Shown piece by piece: positions 35,801 through 49,952 of a DNA stretch of 64,000 nucleotides (position 1 is the stretch's first letter; each line of letters opens with the position of its first letter). Source of the stretch: Caprimulgus europaeus (Eukaryota; Chordata; Aves; Caprimulgiformes; Caprimulgidae); contig OU015525.1 in assembly GCA_907165065.1 (NCBI GenBank), positions 50,973,537-51,037,536 of the forward strand, in the 5' to 3' direction. The notes under the pieces were generated by a model. It searched no databases and had not been told where the DNA came from. It worked only from the letters and a program-made list of their open reading frames with translations. The position numbers and the translations under genes were made by a program.

Positions 35801-38800
35801 TGTACATATTTAGGGTGCGACACAGTACATAATAAAGGGTGCAGTTAGCATTGCCCGGTTCTGGGCCTTGAACTTTTTATACAGTCTTTTATATTTTTTC
35901 AAGTTTAAAGCTATGGTGAAACTTGCCAAACACAATTACACTGCCTCTCTGGTTAAAACCACTGTTCTCAGAAAAAGTTTCAAGCATATTTTCAAATTAT
36001 TTTATTTTTAGGACACTTCAGACTGTGTTCTAGGGAAATCTAATTTCACAGAAATACTTCATTTTAGGGATTTTTTTGTTACTCTAGTTCAGGACATAAA
36101 TTATGAAGCCTGTTTTTTCATCCGGTAATAATAATATAACAAGAGCTTACTACCGCAATGGGCTGCCTGTCACAAAGTGACCCCATGTTGCAGCCAGAGT
36201 CATATTCAGAGAAGGTCTAGAGGTTCTAAACAAATTGTCCTTGTTTAGAAATGTTTACATATTGGCTTAATATGGCTTTTTTATATGGAACTATTACAAT
36301 ATACTCATCAAATGCTGAAATAAGGTACCCAAGTGACCACTTCACAGCTGCTGTGGCACCATGTGACTTTAAGCACTTACCAACCACATGTGTGTTGTTC
36401 ATTTTTTCCTTGATACAGTCTTCTCTTGAATATCAAATTAGTTCATTTATAATTGTTCACACTTGCTTTTACTCTGCAGAGGTGTTCAAATTTGGCAGTA
36501 ATCCAAAAGAAAGAGGCAAATTTAATCTCCCTGTATGCACTTTAGAATAAATTGTGCAGAATTTGATGAAATTATCTAAAACCAGAGGTAATGTGCACAG
36601 TTCCTGTCACTTTGATTGCACTTCACAATGGCCCATGACCCCCACCTGGCTCTTTCCCACAGCCTACCCTACACAATTTTGTCATCATCACTCCTCTCTT
36701 CTCATCCATAAGCTATTTGGCTACTTGGCAAGGTAGCCAAGCAATGCCAGAGGAAGCCTTGGTCTGTGCCCATGGAGGTAGGTATGTGTGGCATTCTGTT
36801 TTGATTGGCAACCTTCTCATTGCCTGAGCCCAGAGGCAATAAAAAGGACAATAATTAAATTAAAAAATTGGAAAAAGAATTGAATGCATCATTGAGGAGA
36901 ACTGCATGTGACACAGGAACCATATGTGGAAGATCATTTGTCTGAAGTAAGTACCATTTGGGTTCAATACAAAATGTACATGTAAAAAGTAAGAGTTGAG
37001 TATTATAACATATTTTAAGGATAAATCTTTTTTTCCACAACAATTTCATATTGTCGTTAATGACCATTTTGGACTTGTGCCCAGAGTGAGGACATTATCC
37101 TTGGATCTGGGTAATGAGTTTGTAAATGATCCTGAACAAATGGTGAAGTTATTTACTAATAATTTTGTCAAATCTGCAGATGATCCTTTTCTTAATATGG
37201 GTAATTAACATAATAATTTGAAAGTATTTAATTATCTAGACTTGTCTCTGACAAGTAAGATTTGTTTTTTGCTTTTCCTTTCCTATTTTTTGATTAACTG
37301 GGAAACTGAAGGAGATTCTGAAAGCAGCAAAGCACCTATCTTTTCAGTATGCCAGAGTTACTCAGAGGTACAGACTCATTCTAGATACAGTTTGGATGTT
37401 GATCATGCCAAGGCCCATGCACCAGTTCTCTTGTCTTTCAGTTGCTGTGAGCTTTTTCTTTTAGAAACTGGATTTCTTCGAAGGAAAACATAAGACAGCC
37501 CTAGAGTAGGCTGAACAGTCACATTTCCCTAAATTTAAAGAAAAGCAAAATGCTGGAATACAAATAGAATTACAACTATTGCAATTACCTGCAGATGATA
37601 TTTAAGGACCACTGTTTCATATTTTTGATATTTGATGAAATACAACATTATGAGTTTTACTCATATTTTGAATGAAGAGTGATTTTTTCTGGTTCAGAAA
37701 GTTTATTCTGCCAATTTATAGACCAATTTCCTTGCACAGTATTTTGTCAAAATTGCTTAAAACAATTGTAACTGTTGTGTCTGTTTATTTAAACCAATAA
37801 AAAAAAATTACTTTTGTGCTCCAAAATTTCATATCATGAAAAATAATTCCATTACTGGTAGAGTGCTTAAATGTTGAAGACAGTAAAACCAAGACCAAAT
37901 TCTTAGTGCCAAATTTTATTAGGATATTTGCAGAAGTAGATTTTTATGCATTAGTAATAACATTTTGCTTGTTCATGGCCTATGTTTCTCTCAATACATG
38001 CAGTTAAAATAATTCTGATTTCCTCAGAAATAGTTTCCTATTGCCTGAGGTCTAACTGGGTCGGGTCTTCAGCTGGAGTATAAAGATGATACTGGCCAGG
38101 GTTTGGTTCATGTTGATGGAAGGAAGTAAAGATACTGCCATGTTTTGAGACTGTCCAAATGCCAATAATGTTCAGCTTTCAGTTATCTTCAGTGGGAACC
38201 GGTGAGCAGGAACCCAGAACTGGGCTCTGTCAGCCCAGAGGAGTGTCCTCCAGCTGTCATTACATGCCACACATTTCATCTCCAGTTCAGGGACAGGTGG
38301 GCATGTTCTGCACACTCCTGTCTGGATGTGGAGCTTCTTCCAGAGGTAAGGTGATGCACAGAGACGCCTCCGTAAGGCCATCTGGCACTAGAAGGAGTGG
38401 AAGCTGGTGTTAGCTGCTTACAGACATTGACACTGTGTCTTCGTTCAGACATGTTCACTCTACTGATTATGTCAATATAGATCCATGTGGCAGGTCCAAA
38501 TGCATCATATATGGTCTTCCTGACCTCTTGCTTTGCAGTGCAGACCTAAGAGGCAAACAGAGGCTAAGCATGTGTGGCTTGTATACTGCTTGGCCACAGG
38601 AGAGGAGTATAGCAAGAAAAGTCAATAAAAAGACAGCGAATCCTCCCTACGTTAAGTTAACATTATTGCAATATATTTTGGCTCTTCAGCCTGTGAGTTA
38701 CACCCACCAGGACTCCCTGACGCTTCAACAAGTGGGTGTAAGTAGGTCCAGGGGAATATTAAATTACAACTCTTCAGCTCTAAATTTTGGCCCAAAAAGC

Positions 38801-40208
38801 ACAGAAACAAAACTTTGAAAATCAGGGAACATCATGACTGCAATTGTAAAGTATTTTGCTCACTATGTAGAACACACATCTGTAATTTATGTAAATTACT
38901 GTGTATAGAGAATGTTGAACCTTTGAAATTTTGCTTGTTGGGCCATAATGACAATAAAAGAAAGCCATCCTAGTAAGTATTTTTAGTTGTACTTACCAGG
39001 TTTACATTGGTCTTGCTTTTTAGAGTAAACAGACTTCAAAAGGAACAAAGGAACCAAAAAATAAAAATAGGTAGTGATAAATAGTCCCTTGTATATTGTT
39101 TCTGAGATCACGTTATCAACAGTTGCTTCTGATGAAGTATTTCTGTCTTCTTTCAGGTAGATTACAGGGCATTAGATATTCACTGAAAATATTAATGATA
39201 GCTTTGGAGAGATCCCATGTCTTTTTCATTTTCTCAGGTTTCATAAATACCACACAGAAATAATTATTGTCAAAGAACATTGCTGAGGTGGTGAAGTCAA
39301 GCACTTACAAGCTAGGAAATGCCAGGAGAAAGATTTCCCATGGGACCTTATCTTACCTACATATTTTTGGAATTATTGACAAGGCATATTTATTCCTATA
39401 CTGATAAAAAGAATTCATATGGATGTTAGTTTATAATAGTGTATTAATTTTTCTCCAGTAACTCAATTTATTTAGTGCAGAGAAGGGACTGAACTCATTT
39501 AGCGAGCACCCATTCAATATTTTATCTTCTTTTCATCGTTCCTCTAGGTCCCATTCACTGCAACATTCACACTCTGCTCTGAAGATAAAATTATTGATTT
39601 CCCCTATTTCTTTCATCAGGGTAGCATTTATATATTTCACAAAGGTTAATTCAACTTTGCAAGTGATGAGGAATGTTATTACCTCCATTTTATAGGGCTG
39701 AGGCATAGTAAGATTAAAGCTAAAAGTTATCCTCTCATAAGAAGTGAATCAGCTGAAGTGCTGTGATTTCTCAGGGTACCCAGTGTTACAATCCATGTTT
39801 ACACTATGCACCCAAGGGCACCTTCCACTTTCTACTTTGCAAGCCTGGCTAAAATTCCTAGTCACAGCCCCACAAGACTCAGCTACCCATGATGCTGCCT
39901 CTACCCTTCCCCTCCCTGCTTTCCATGTGTATGAAACCTGCACAGAGCAACCTGGCATACTCTGAGCAAAATCCCACATGTGGATGATTGAGAGATCAGG
40001 ACATTACATGCACTGCTGATAGCTCAAGCCCTGCCATCCAGCTACAGTCATGCACAGTATCTCACATGTTTGAAGGCTAGACCCCATTGACTTTCACAGC
40101 AGGGGTGAGTAGTCAGCACTTCTGCATATGATACCATAGGGTTCCTATTTGGACTGTTGAGAAAAACATGCTTAATGATAAACTAGGATGAGCTGGATGT
40201 TGGTGAGT
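32851..40208. other. 5' flank of COLEC12, proximal part
   Basis: A+T-rich intergenic sequence beyond the CpG island. There are poly-A/T tracts (34043-34060) and an A/C-rich tract at 34850-34905. No exon, RNA gene or identifiable transposon was seen. The longest frames (36251-36550 and 38435-38818, plus) resemble no known protein and lack splice-site support. Confidence 0.5.
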
Positions 40209-40741
40209 TGCTGGGGTGGATTGAGCCCAGCTGGTAGAAGCTCACCACCCAATTGCTTGCTCAATCCCCCCTAGATGGACGGGGGAGAGAGTTGGAAGGG
40301 CAAAAGTGAGAAAAACTCGTGGGTTGAGATGAAGGCAGTTTAAAAAGTGAAAGAGAAAAAAAAAAAAGAAAAAAAAAAGCAACCCATGCAAAGGCAGTCA
40401 CTCATCACCTCCCACCAGCAGACCAATGCCCAGCTAGTCTCTGAGCAGCAGCTATGTTGGAAAAAAACCTGTCCCTGGTTTATTGCTGAGTTTAATTTTA
40501 TATGGTGTGGAATATCTCTCTGTTCAGTTTGGGTCAGCTGTCCCAACCTCTTGCCTACTCCCAGCCTACTCAGTGGGGCTGTAGAGTGAGAAACAGAGAA
40601 GACCTTGATGCTGTGCAAGCACTGCTCAGCAATAGCAAAACGATCCGTGTGTTATCAACACTGTTTTTGTCACAAATCTAAAACACAGCACCGTATGGGC
40701 TGCTGTGAAGAAAAGGAACTCCAACCCAACCAGACCCAGCA
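40209..40741 (-). mobile_element. Solo LTR of an avian endogenous-retrovirus family, minus strand
   Basis: The left end (GGGGTGGATTGAGCCCAGCTGG), the middle block around CTCGTGGGTTGAGAT and CAGTTTAA, and the right block around GGGTCAGCTGTCCCAACC match the LTR type widespread in bird genomes. On the minus strand a TATA-like ATATAAAAT (about 40491-40503) precedes the part corresponding to the polyadenylation region, so the LTR points left, towards COLEC12. An A-rich insertion or expansion lies at 40356-40378. No internal viral genes flank it, so it is a recombined solo LTR. The termini are approximate and I could not establish a target-site duplication. Confidence 0.82.
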
Positions 40742-42689
40742 TAGCTGCTCACATCACATAGGCACTGCCTGGCAGAGTCAAGAGTCTCGTTCTCTAGCAA
40801 TGAAGCCACCAGCTCTGAAAATAAGAATTTCTTTTTTCCCCTGCCTCTTCTCTGACCTTCACAACAAGCAAGGCAGAACTGTTAAAGACTTAAAAGTTTT
40901 CTTCACTGGACAAATCTGTGGTTGATATCTTGCTTCTAGGCTGTGCAGATTTCCACTGGGAAAGAGAAAAAGCCATTCCAGGCACAAAGATCATCCACCC
41001 ACCAAATTTCAGGACTGTACTCCAAAGTCTGGGAAATTAAAGTTTTTAAAAGAAAATGTCTACAAGTTTTTGACATAGACAACAATATATACATTTTCCC
41101 CTAGGTTCTTTCTTGGAAACGATTGAAAATTTTCCAAAAAAATTAACAACAGAAGTCCAAACAAAATCAGCCAGAGGCATCCAGCCAGCAGAAGAAATTA
41201 CAGCTAAAATGACTGAACTTTGGCAAAGCTCAAAGGTCCTTAGAATGGAAAATATTGGGTAACTTCAGTGAAAGGCCAAAACCAGTTGAGGAATGAAGAA
41301 TGACCATGGTGACCAGTGATTTTTATCTTCCACCTCTCATGCAACGCTGTAAAGGGAAGATAGAATCCAAAATGTGTTTGGAGATATCTACAGAGAGGGA
41401 ACAAAGGAACAAGCTGATTTTGACCTTTCTTTTGTCACTCCAGGCTATTGGGTCTTCTAAAAGCCTTACAAAGCTTTCTCCACCAATAGAAAAGTCAGTT
41501 TTCTCTACTTGAGAAATTTATGAGAAATGAGATATGTACATCTATATGTCTCTAAGACCCACATAAAATCACCTACAAGCCTACCTGAGCAATGAGATAC
41601 AGACTTCAGCTGGTGATTCCAAGCTCAGCATCAGGCACTCAGACCTTCCTCGGCAGAATGTAGACCACCCTTTCCCCTACTTGGAAGACAACTGCTCAGC
41701 GTGCTGCTGGCTTGCACAGTCTTGTATAAAGGATATTCTGTGCATTTCAGTTTAAAGTTCAGCAAACAAACGCTGTTACTAGCCTTTTTCCATGCAGGTG
41801 ATACAGTGGAGTATTGGGATTGAAAAAACTCCCTCATGCTCCGGCAACAACACATCTGCTGCTGCTGCTAACAGAGTGCAGTGAGGCTGCTAGCTCTCTG
41901 CCTCCCAGAAAGGCAAAAGCACAGAGACAGGAGCAAGGCCCCGTATTCCCCACCGGCTCTGTTGTTACTGCAGGGACAGTTGGGATGGAGAGGGAAGTGT
42001 TCAAGTACACATTTATAAAATAAAACTTTGTAGTGCAGAGTTTTCGTGCTGTCATTTGTAATACTGTTTTCTTCACAGAAAGAGATCACGTATGCTTGTT
42101 GACAGAACAAATTTGGTCAAAATATGCCATTTTCAGCATGAACTGCAGAACAAGTATATGAACACCTGCTCGTTCAAACTCTTCCCTTATGATCTGGAGA
42201 TCTCTGGGGTTTCTTGAGCAATGGAGAACCGAAAGAGCAGGGAGGAGTGTGAAGCACAGAGCAGCAGACGCTGTGTTCAGCCCAGGTGTCATATGCAATG
42301 CAGGCAAGAAACATTTCCCAGGGGAAGGAAAACAAGACAAGGCACCTGACCACTGTTCCTGGGGGCTGTTTATAGGTTTATAAGTTTAAGTATGGAGGGG
42401 TTTGGTTCTTCTTTGCCATTTAATTTTCTGAGTTTTGGAGGGTTACTAGTTTTGCATTGCATTAGACTTTAAAAAGTATACTTAAAAATTGGTAACAGGC
42501 AGCTGGTCTGCTTGTAATGTTCTTTTTTTTTCCCCTTGAGATGCTTGTGTAATAAAGTTCAGTTTTTCTATTTATTAAATGGTTGTGGTCAAAGTACTTG
42601 CAAAGAAACAAATAGCTAAATATATGCAGAAGTCTTTTAATTAAATATCAGAGAACAAAAATCATGTGGGCTGCAAAATTATAACACAG
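40742..42689. other. Intergenic stretch between the LTR and the old CR1
   Basis: A+T-rich sequence with no recognised gene, RNA or transposon. Several short open frames overlap on both strands at 41800-42110, as expected by chance. Confidence 0.5.
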
Positions 42690-43562
42690 AGTCATTTGTG
42701 TCCAGCCTCTTCTTCCAAGCAGTGTTAGCTGTGAGATCAGACCACATTGCTCAACGCTTGGCCAAGTTGGGTCTTGAAAACCTCCAAGGACAGAGACTGC
42801 ACAGCCTCCTTGGGCAACCTGTGCCCCTGTCTGGATGCACTCAGGCTGAAAAAGTTTCTCCTTATATCCTGTCTGAAGGTCTCTTGTTTCAGCTCACCTC
42901 CATTGTCTCTTGTCCTCCAACTATGGACCACTGTGAAGTGCCCAGCTCCATCTTCTTCCTAACCTCCCTGTAGCAAGCTGCTATCACCTGTCAAGCTGCC
43001 AGGGCACACTTCTGGCTCCTGTTCATCTAGCTGTCCTACACGGCCCCCACAGCCCTTTCTGCAGAGCTACTCCCTGGCCACTCAGTCCTCAGCCTGTCCC
43101 ATTTCAGTAGGTTAGTGCACACCAGGAGCAGAAAATTGTACTTGTTCTTGAATTTAAAAACCAGGCTGTTTTGAAATTCCTCCAGCCTGCCTAGGTCCCA
43201 GCACTGCTCCCGAGCACAGTGACTACACTCCCCAGTTTGGTTTCATCTGCAGACTTGATGAAATCTCCTTCAAATCAGTAATAAAGGTATTAAATAGGAT
43301 AGATCTCATCTCTAACTAGTCTCTAGACAAGAGGAGTGGGAACCATTAACCAGTACACTTTGAGCCTTATGATCCAGCTAGTACTTCATACAGCTAATAG
43401 TCCACCCATCTCGATCATAACAACCCATCTTGAATATAAATATACTGTGTGAGACTGCTTCAAAAGCATTCCTAAAATTGAAGTGACATCTACTGCTGCC
43501 CCTTCATCCTCAGGTCCCTTGACCTTACCAGACAAGACCTGCGAAGAACCTGCTGGAGATAT
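42690..43562 (-). mobile_element. Old, decayed CR1 LINE copy, minus strand
   Basis: On the plus strand the element is read backwards. Blocks such as TTGGGTCTTGAAAACCTCCA, TTGGGCAACCTGTGCC and CTGAAAAAGTTTCTCCTTAT are the reversed CR1 3' region. Further right, AGCCCTTTCTGCAGAGCTAC, CCCAGTTTGGTTTCATCTGC, TAAAGGTATTAAATAGGAT and TTCAAAAGCATTCCTAAAATTGAAG match the end of the CR1 reverse-transcriptase reading frame. That frame is broken by many stops and small deletions. It is more diverged than the two plus-strand copies, so it is older. The canonical 3' octamer repeats are not preserved. Confidence 0.82.
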
Positions 43563-46500
43563 GCTCAGGTTAATGTACATTAGGTGTGGGGTGTTTGTGG
43601 CAATAGAGCAAAGATGCTTCGAGGCAGTTTGCTATGGCCTAGCTTGTAGAAGCAATAATATATGTTTTAGTAAAGGCAGGACATCGGAGTGAATCTGCTA
43701 CAGAGCCATACACTTTCTGTTTACCCCTGCAAGCCTCGCTCAACGCAGCCAAAGAGCTTAACTTTGTATTTTATTTTACATATTGATAGTGTTTGTGTTT
43801 GCAATTAAGGAAAGCTGAAACTTGTAAGCCATTTTCATGTCCTATTGTCCCAGATGCTAATTCTTTCACAGAACTAAAACAGAATGCAAAATTATGTTGG
43901 TGGTTGATATAGTCCCTTGGTCCCACAAGAAAAGGGAGGGAAAAGTTTAGAGTCATTCAGCAATAACCACAGGGAAATGTAGCCTGATCCACATTCATTT
44001 CCAGAGAGGAATTTGAGGTTTGGATGAAAAAGAAGAGGAATTACTGGGGGGAAAGGACTTTCCAGGCTCTTCTGATAGAAGGACCTTCCAAAGCGCAGAT
44101 GGATTTTGTCGTCTCTGTAATTCTTCTAACTCTGTGCTTCTCATTTTATGAGTGTAAGCTGTCTCTACTTCCCTGCACCTTCCCATTGGGATCATCCTTC
44201 TTTGTGTAACCCTGATTCAGCAGCAGCTCAGTGCCTCCCTGGATGAGGGTGAGAACTGGCTGTATTTTCTGGCTACAGGAGCAAACATAACCTTGCCTGA
44301 GAGGAACTGAGCTAATGTCAGCAAATAGAGTCAGCTAACAGAGCCTTGGCCATAACTGCAGCCACCTCTCACTTCCCTCCTGCAGGGAGTGAGTTTCTTC
44401 AGCAATGCTTTCTAGTAGCTCTTCATGATGCCTTGGACGTTTTCACAGCCTTGGGTGAAAGAAAGGGACATGGAAGTGCAACCTCCAATTTCAGAAAACG
44501 TGTTCAACCTCTTCCTGAAGAAATTACAGCTGTGATGAATTGATGGACAGCCAGGCTTTAAACACGTATAAGCATTCAGAGGATGGTACTTGTCCCAGGT
44601 AACAATGGGACCCTAATGCCAGTCTTTTTAGCTGTACAGTTGGGTACTTATCTGGGCTTGCCATGTACCCACTTCCTTAACATTGTGCCTCCAAGCTTTG
44701 AAAAAAGGACATAATTACAGTAAAGCCTCACTTTTCTATTAATTCAAAATAAATTATCTTGTTACAGTTTGAGGTATTCATTTGGGTGAGGAGAGTTATG
44801 CATTTGGAAAGATGGCAGAGCACTAATATCATCTTGGTCTTATGGAGGTCAGTAACAGCCCAGCTTCCGCTGACTGCAATGCATTCGCTATGCATACTAG
44901 TTGCCTGCAAGAGCTGTTGGAGCTAAGCTAACTCACAAATGTGACTTTTGCATAAGTTATTTGGAAAAATAGTGAGTCTGTTACTCTTTTTATGTCTTTT
45001 CAGAATGGATTCCAGTCCCAACACAACTTTAAATCCATGAAATGTGAAAATCTTCTCTGCACAGATACAAGGTACAATACATATTCCTGTGTTGTGTGGC
45101 ATGGCCGTGATCCAGCTTCTTCCATTGAGCTAGAAGCAGACTGCTTCTGTGAGCCCTCAATTTTCTGTGCTTTGGAGCTTCTTTGCTGACTTTGGTAGTT
45201 GCCCCAGAAACACAACTGCTGTAGGAGGTGATAATGTAGGAGATTAATTTGTCCGCTGACATAGCTATGTGGGCATCTGAACATCAGACAAGAAATCCTG
45301 AAATGGATTTCTTATATGGTGAGGTTGAAATGTGAAGAATACAGCATTGGGATATGATCTGCTCTGCTAACCAAGTAGGTTGCAGCATTTTATACCACTG
45401 GAAGCTTTTTTCAAGGTGGTGGCAGTTCTTGTAATAAGTTGCTTTTGCCAAAAGGTGATTCTGAATTTGAAGAATCTTATGAAAACAAGACTGCAACCAA
45501 TAACTGCAAAGAATGAACATGAAAGCTGAAAGTTCATAACCTGTATGTGTCCAGCCCTACTGAGTGGATTGTTTTGTGGCATTTGAAATTATACATTGAA
45601 GTCTCTGTTCTTGCTAGTTTTATGGCAACTTTATTCTGGTCATGCAAAACACCCTTATGATGGATATATTTGGGCATGTTCACTCAACTGTAGAGCCTAG
45701 TCAGCTGAATGACTTCAGAGCTACTCTCTCCTCCTGCTGTTGCTGGTAGTCTGCGATTGTGGGTTTTCTGAACATCTTTTACTGTCCTATAAACTGTTAG
45801 CAACCGATGTCTGATCTCTGTTACACCCAAGCCTGGACAGATGTGCAGCCAGTGCAGGGCCAGGGAGCTCGGGGATTGCAGGTGAAGAGCCTCGTTCACG
45901 GTCCGATGCACTAAGCCTTCTGCAGGAATTAATTGGTCATGCAGCCAATACTTTTGTTAATGTTTTTCTTGGCAAGAGTGAACTGAAATGGTTTGTATAT
46001 AATTACACGGCTTTACTTTGACTTGTGCTTCCTGATTATGCTGATGGGCAGCATTTTTGGCTATTAAGAAATCTATATATAATCATACACGATACATGGT
46101 GATGATATATGAATTGATATTGGAACAATGACTGAATTCCTTCATGGTTTATTAATACCATTCTGAATTTAAACAGTTTTGATTAAATGCTTTCTCAGTC
46201 TCATGCTATTTTATAACCATGTGGCGCATTTTGAAAAGAGAAATCTTCATCTAACTTGTTTGTGTAAATACTAGTGCTGATCAAAACATGGAATTTATGT
46301 GTTGAGGAAATTTTGCCACTGAAAATTTGGGTTTATTCTGATTAAAAAGAGAAATTACTTTTGAAACCGATTTTCCCTACACCCTATTGTACAGAAATTA
46401 AAAAAAAGACTATCTATTTATAAAACTGTAAATTTGCTTTGGAGTTTGAAACTTTGGTTTAAAATTTTTAAATGTTTACTGTATTTCTAATTTTGTATTT

Positions 46501-47564
46501 CTACATTTTCATATTTATATTACTTTATACTCTTTTTAGTACTTTGAAATCAGTTTATGACTTCAGTGGGACTATATTTTATTCTATTATTTTAAAAAAT
46601 CATAAAGTTCAGCTTCTGTTTATTACTCATGAAAGCATTTTATCTTCTTGATGTAACTGTCTCCAGTTTCTTTTGAGTTGAAACAGTTTATCAGGCCATT
46701 CAGTTCCAATACAAACAGGAAATACTTTGACGGGAGTGACATACCAGTTCTTTGCAAAAAACAGGAGACACTGTGAACAAGGAAAGAAGTTTCATTCAGT
46801 CTTAGATAGCAGCACACAGCAGTGATTTTAAACGATAGTACCATCCAGTAAGGGAATAAAATAGTTCAGCTATGATGTTAGTCTGTATTACATTATGCTA
46901 TGTCGTCATATGGCAACTGCGGTAGTGTATAACATGCCATAGGTTCTAGGATTTGTTTTAAAATGAATACAAGACAAATAGGAACATAATTTCAGAATGC
47001 TGAAATAAAGTTTCATACTGTATGATGAATTTTATTTTTTTGAAATAGTCAATGTTTGTACTGAAAGACTTTGGGGGCAGAGTACATTTTTATCAAAATA
47101 TTTTAAAATGTTTTAATTTTGATGAAAAGAGCACTATTGCATTGGAAAATGTTTTGATGGAAAAGTCAGACAGTATTTTAGGTACTGTTCTAAGATGGGA
47201 TGGTAGTTTATTAAAACTTGAGTGTGAAGGAAATGAACACATTTCAAGGACATATGCAGATATGGATGTAGATTTTGCTGCTTGTTTCCTGAGAGGTGGA
47301 CTGACCTGCCACTAAAGTCAATGGAAAAGATCCTATTTACTTTTCATGTCTTATAGGAGTGGGTATTGATTCATTATTTAGAAGCTATTCAACACTGGCT
47401 TGAACTTCAACTGCTCTTTGGAGGTGCTCTTTTTACAGCACTTTTACTATTTTTGCTCTTTCTGATGATGCTAGCTGTAGAAAGCCTGATAAGGCAGCAT
47501 CTTTACAGATATCCTTTGCTTTAAACTTTCACATTCAACAGCTTGGAAGACCAGAAGTCATCAC

Positions 47565-47630
47565 TGAAATCTTGGCCCTTCTGAAGTCAGTGGGATACCT
47601 GCCATTGCTTTCAGTGGAGCCAGGATTTCA
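47565..47630. repeat. Imperfect 66-base palindrome, probable ancient amniote repeat
   Basis: The left arm (47565-47595) and the reversed right arm (47600-47630) both read TGAAATC.TGGC, then CTGAA, then a TGG block, and agree at 23 of 31 positions counted by eye. Half-copies occur nearby (TAAAGTCAATGG at about 47315, ACTTCAGTGGGACTA at about 46561). The motif style is common in sauropsid non-coding DNA. I cannot name the family with certainty. Confidence 0.6.
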
Positions 47631-47651
47631 CTGTGTGTTGTGAGGATTACC

Positions 47652-47670
47652 TTTTTTTTTTTTTTTTTTT
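47652..47670. repeat. T19 homopolymer
   Basis: Nineteen consecutive T residues lie 21 bases after the palindrome at 47565-47630. Read on the minus strand this is a poly-A, possibly a retroposon tail. Confidence 0.85.
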
Positions 47671-49630
47671 GTATTTTACTGGTGGAAAGGAAAGCCATGC
47701 AAATCTAATACAGTTAAACAAACATATGGTGGGTTTGGAAGTGTAACTCCTCTTTGTATCCATACAAGAGGCAAATTGTGCTGGAACCTGCCCGTGCTCA
47801 CTGCAAGCAGGCAGCAGAGTAATCGCTGATTCATGATAACACACAGTGGTTTGAAAGCCAGAATTTCCCATATGTGTGTAGGAAGTACTGTTGCAACACT
47901 AGTGACGATCTAGCAAAGATAAAGGCAAAGTTTTATAGAGGAGAAAGTGAATTTTTTTGAAGAACTGAACAAATTTAACTCATACTCACACTTTTGTGCC
48001 CATATGCTGATGCTGACAAGCACTGGGAGAGGTATCTACCCAAATCGATGCATTCAGGCATCCAGCTGTGAGTATTCAGGTGGTCTGATCGGGACTCCCT
48101 GCCAGGCAGGACAAGCAATGCCATCTATGAAGCCCCCTCCAAATCTCCTGGTTTCTTCTTAGGCTGGTGACAATGATCTGCTTTTGTGTATGCCTCTTTC
48201 CTACCATCTAGGAGTTGACAGTCACTAATTACTCCAGCCTGTCCCACCTCTGTGTCTCCCAGTCTGGAGACAGCTGGGAAGCTGCACACAGATAAGCTGG
48301 GGTCTTCGTGGGCTGCTAATCCACACACTGTCAGCAGATGTTGTGCTCAAAAACCTTTCCCTGCTGCTGCTTCAGGTGGTTGCCCAACCAAACCTTCCCG
48401 TTCCTGCTCCATACCAGTTCTAATGTTTCTTCTGCAGTTCTCTGCATGTTGATGCAAAATTCAACAGACATTATTTGTTTTAAACTTTGTCAAGATCTAT
48501 ACAAATCTGAGCTACTTAGGAACAAATACAGCCCCCTTTTCACTTAATTTACTTTGAAAATGGCTCAGTTCTGACGCTAAGATTAACTTTCCTGCTCAGT
48601 AAAAAGATCCATCTTATGATGGATAATTTGTCAAGGTTGCAAAACTTCACTGAATAATTCCTATGTTTATATATATTTTTTGTATTACATCATATTGGGA
48701 GGCCTCAACAAGACATATTTTTGTGAGTTTATGTTAAAAAGAATAATCTTTTTCAGCTTAACTGCTTGGCTGTGTGACTAAGAGACACCATTTGATGGGG
48801 CCCTGTGGTGCTAAACCCTCTAAGATGAGTAAAAGACATTACTTTCTGTTAAACTGTAAACATCACATACTTCAAAAACAGATCTCAGATAAAGGGACAA
48901 GATAGTAACATGATATCTTAAATCTATTGTCTAGTGGTTAGTGTAGTTCTTGCCTTTTATTGACTGTTAAAAAACTGTGAAGAACTGTGTAAAGTTGACC
49001 AAATCAGAAACAAAACAGATAGCTTTCTATTGCAGGAATGAATGAGTGCTTTAAAATGAAATGCAAGAACAACTTTCCATCCACAAAAACCAGTCCAAAA
49101 GTAAGATTTTGATTTATTTGATTCTACACATATTTTTGTCATTAAACTTTGTAATGTATTCTAAGCTTTTGCTGCACTGTTATGCATGTTAAGCCACTGA
49201 TTCCCACATGGTGATCTAATGGCAAAGAAAACACTTGTGTCACCACATTTGAGGAAAAGAGAAAGTCTCAGGCAGAGACACAGAAGATTTCAATGCTCTC
49301 TCAGGCATGTTAGCCTACATAGTGATGACACCATACAGGATTTCTGGACTCTTCTCCTCTGTCATGGGACACCTGCATGAGCTCCTGTCAGTCACAGCAT
49401 CAGAAGGCAGCACAGAATCTAATGAAACTACAGTAAGGGTAAAAAAACCCAAAAAAACCCCAAAAACCAAAAACCACAACAATGAAAAAGCAGCTAAGGT
49501 CTTTAATTTTAGACAGAAAGGCAGAGTTAGTTGTGCAGTTTTGAAATAAATGAGTCAAAATCACAGATGGTCTTGAAAAAGAAGAAGCAAAGCTGTTGAT
49601 AGTAGCAGAAGAGTTGCATCAGCTAAACAT

Positions 49631-49652
49631 GCGTGTGTGTGTGTGCATGTGC
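49631..49652. repeat. TG dinucleotide microsatellite
   Basis: GCGTGTGTGTGTGTGCATGTGC, a short alternating purine-pyrimidine tract. Confidence 0.8.
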
Positions 49653-49933
49653 AAACATTGGGATCCCCAGAACAAGAGCCTGTAGCCTGGTACAGAACCC
49701 ATTCAGATCTGCAGGAGTCCCACCGCTGCTGGTGGCTGTCCCTGGCCCCTGCCTTTGAAGGCAAGAGGCTCCTTGGACTTTCTTCTTTTTTATAAACAGA
49801 GACAGCAAATTGCAATTGCTGATGTATATGCCAAGCTGTTCTTACCCTTCGAGTGGCTCAAACAATAATTTTCAGAAGTGTTTCTGTAAGTGGGTGTATA
49901 TATAAATTCAGAGTTGGATATATAAATATCTCC

Positions 49934-49952
49934 TTTATTTATTTATTTATTT
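49934..49952. repeat. TTTA tetranucleotide microsatellite
   Basis: Nearly five uninterrupted TTTA units. Confidence 0.85.
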
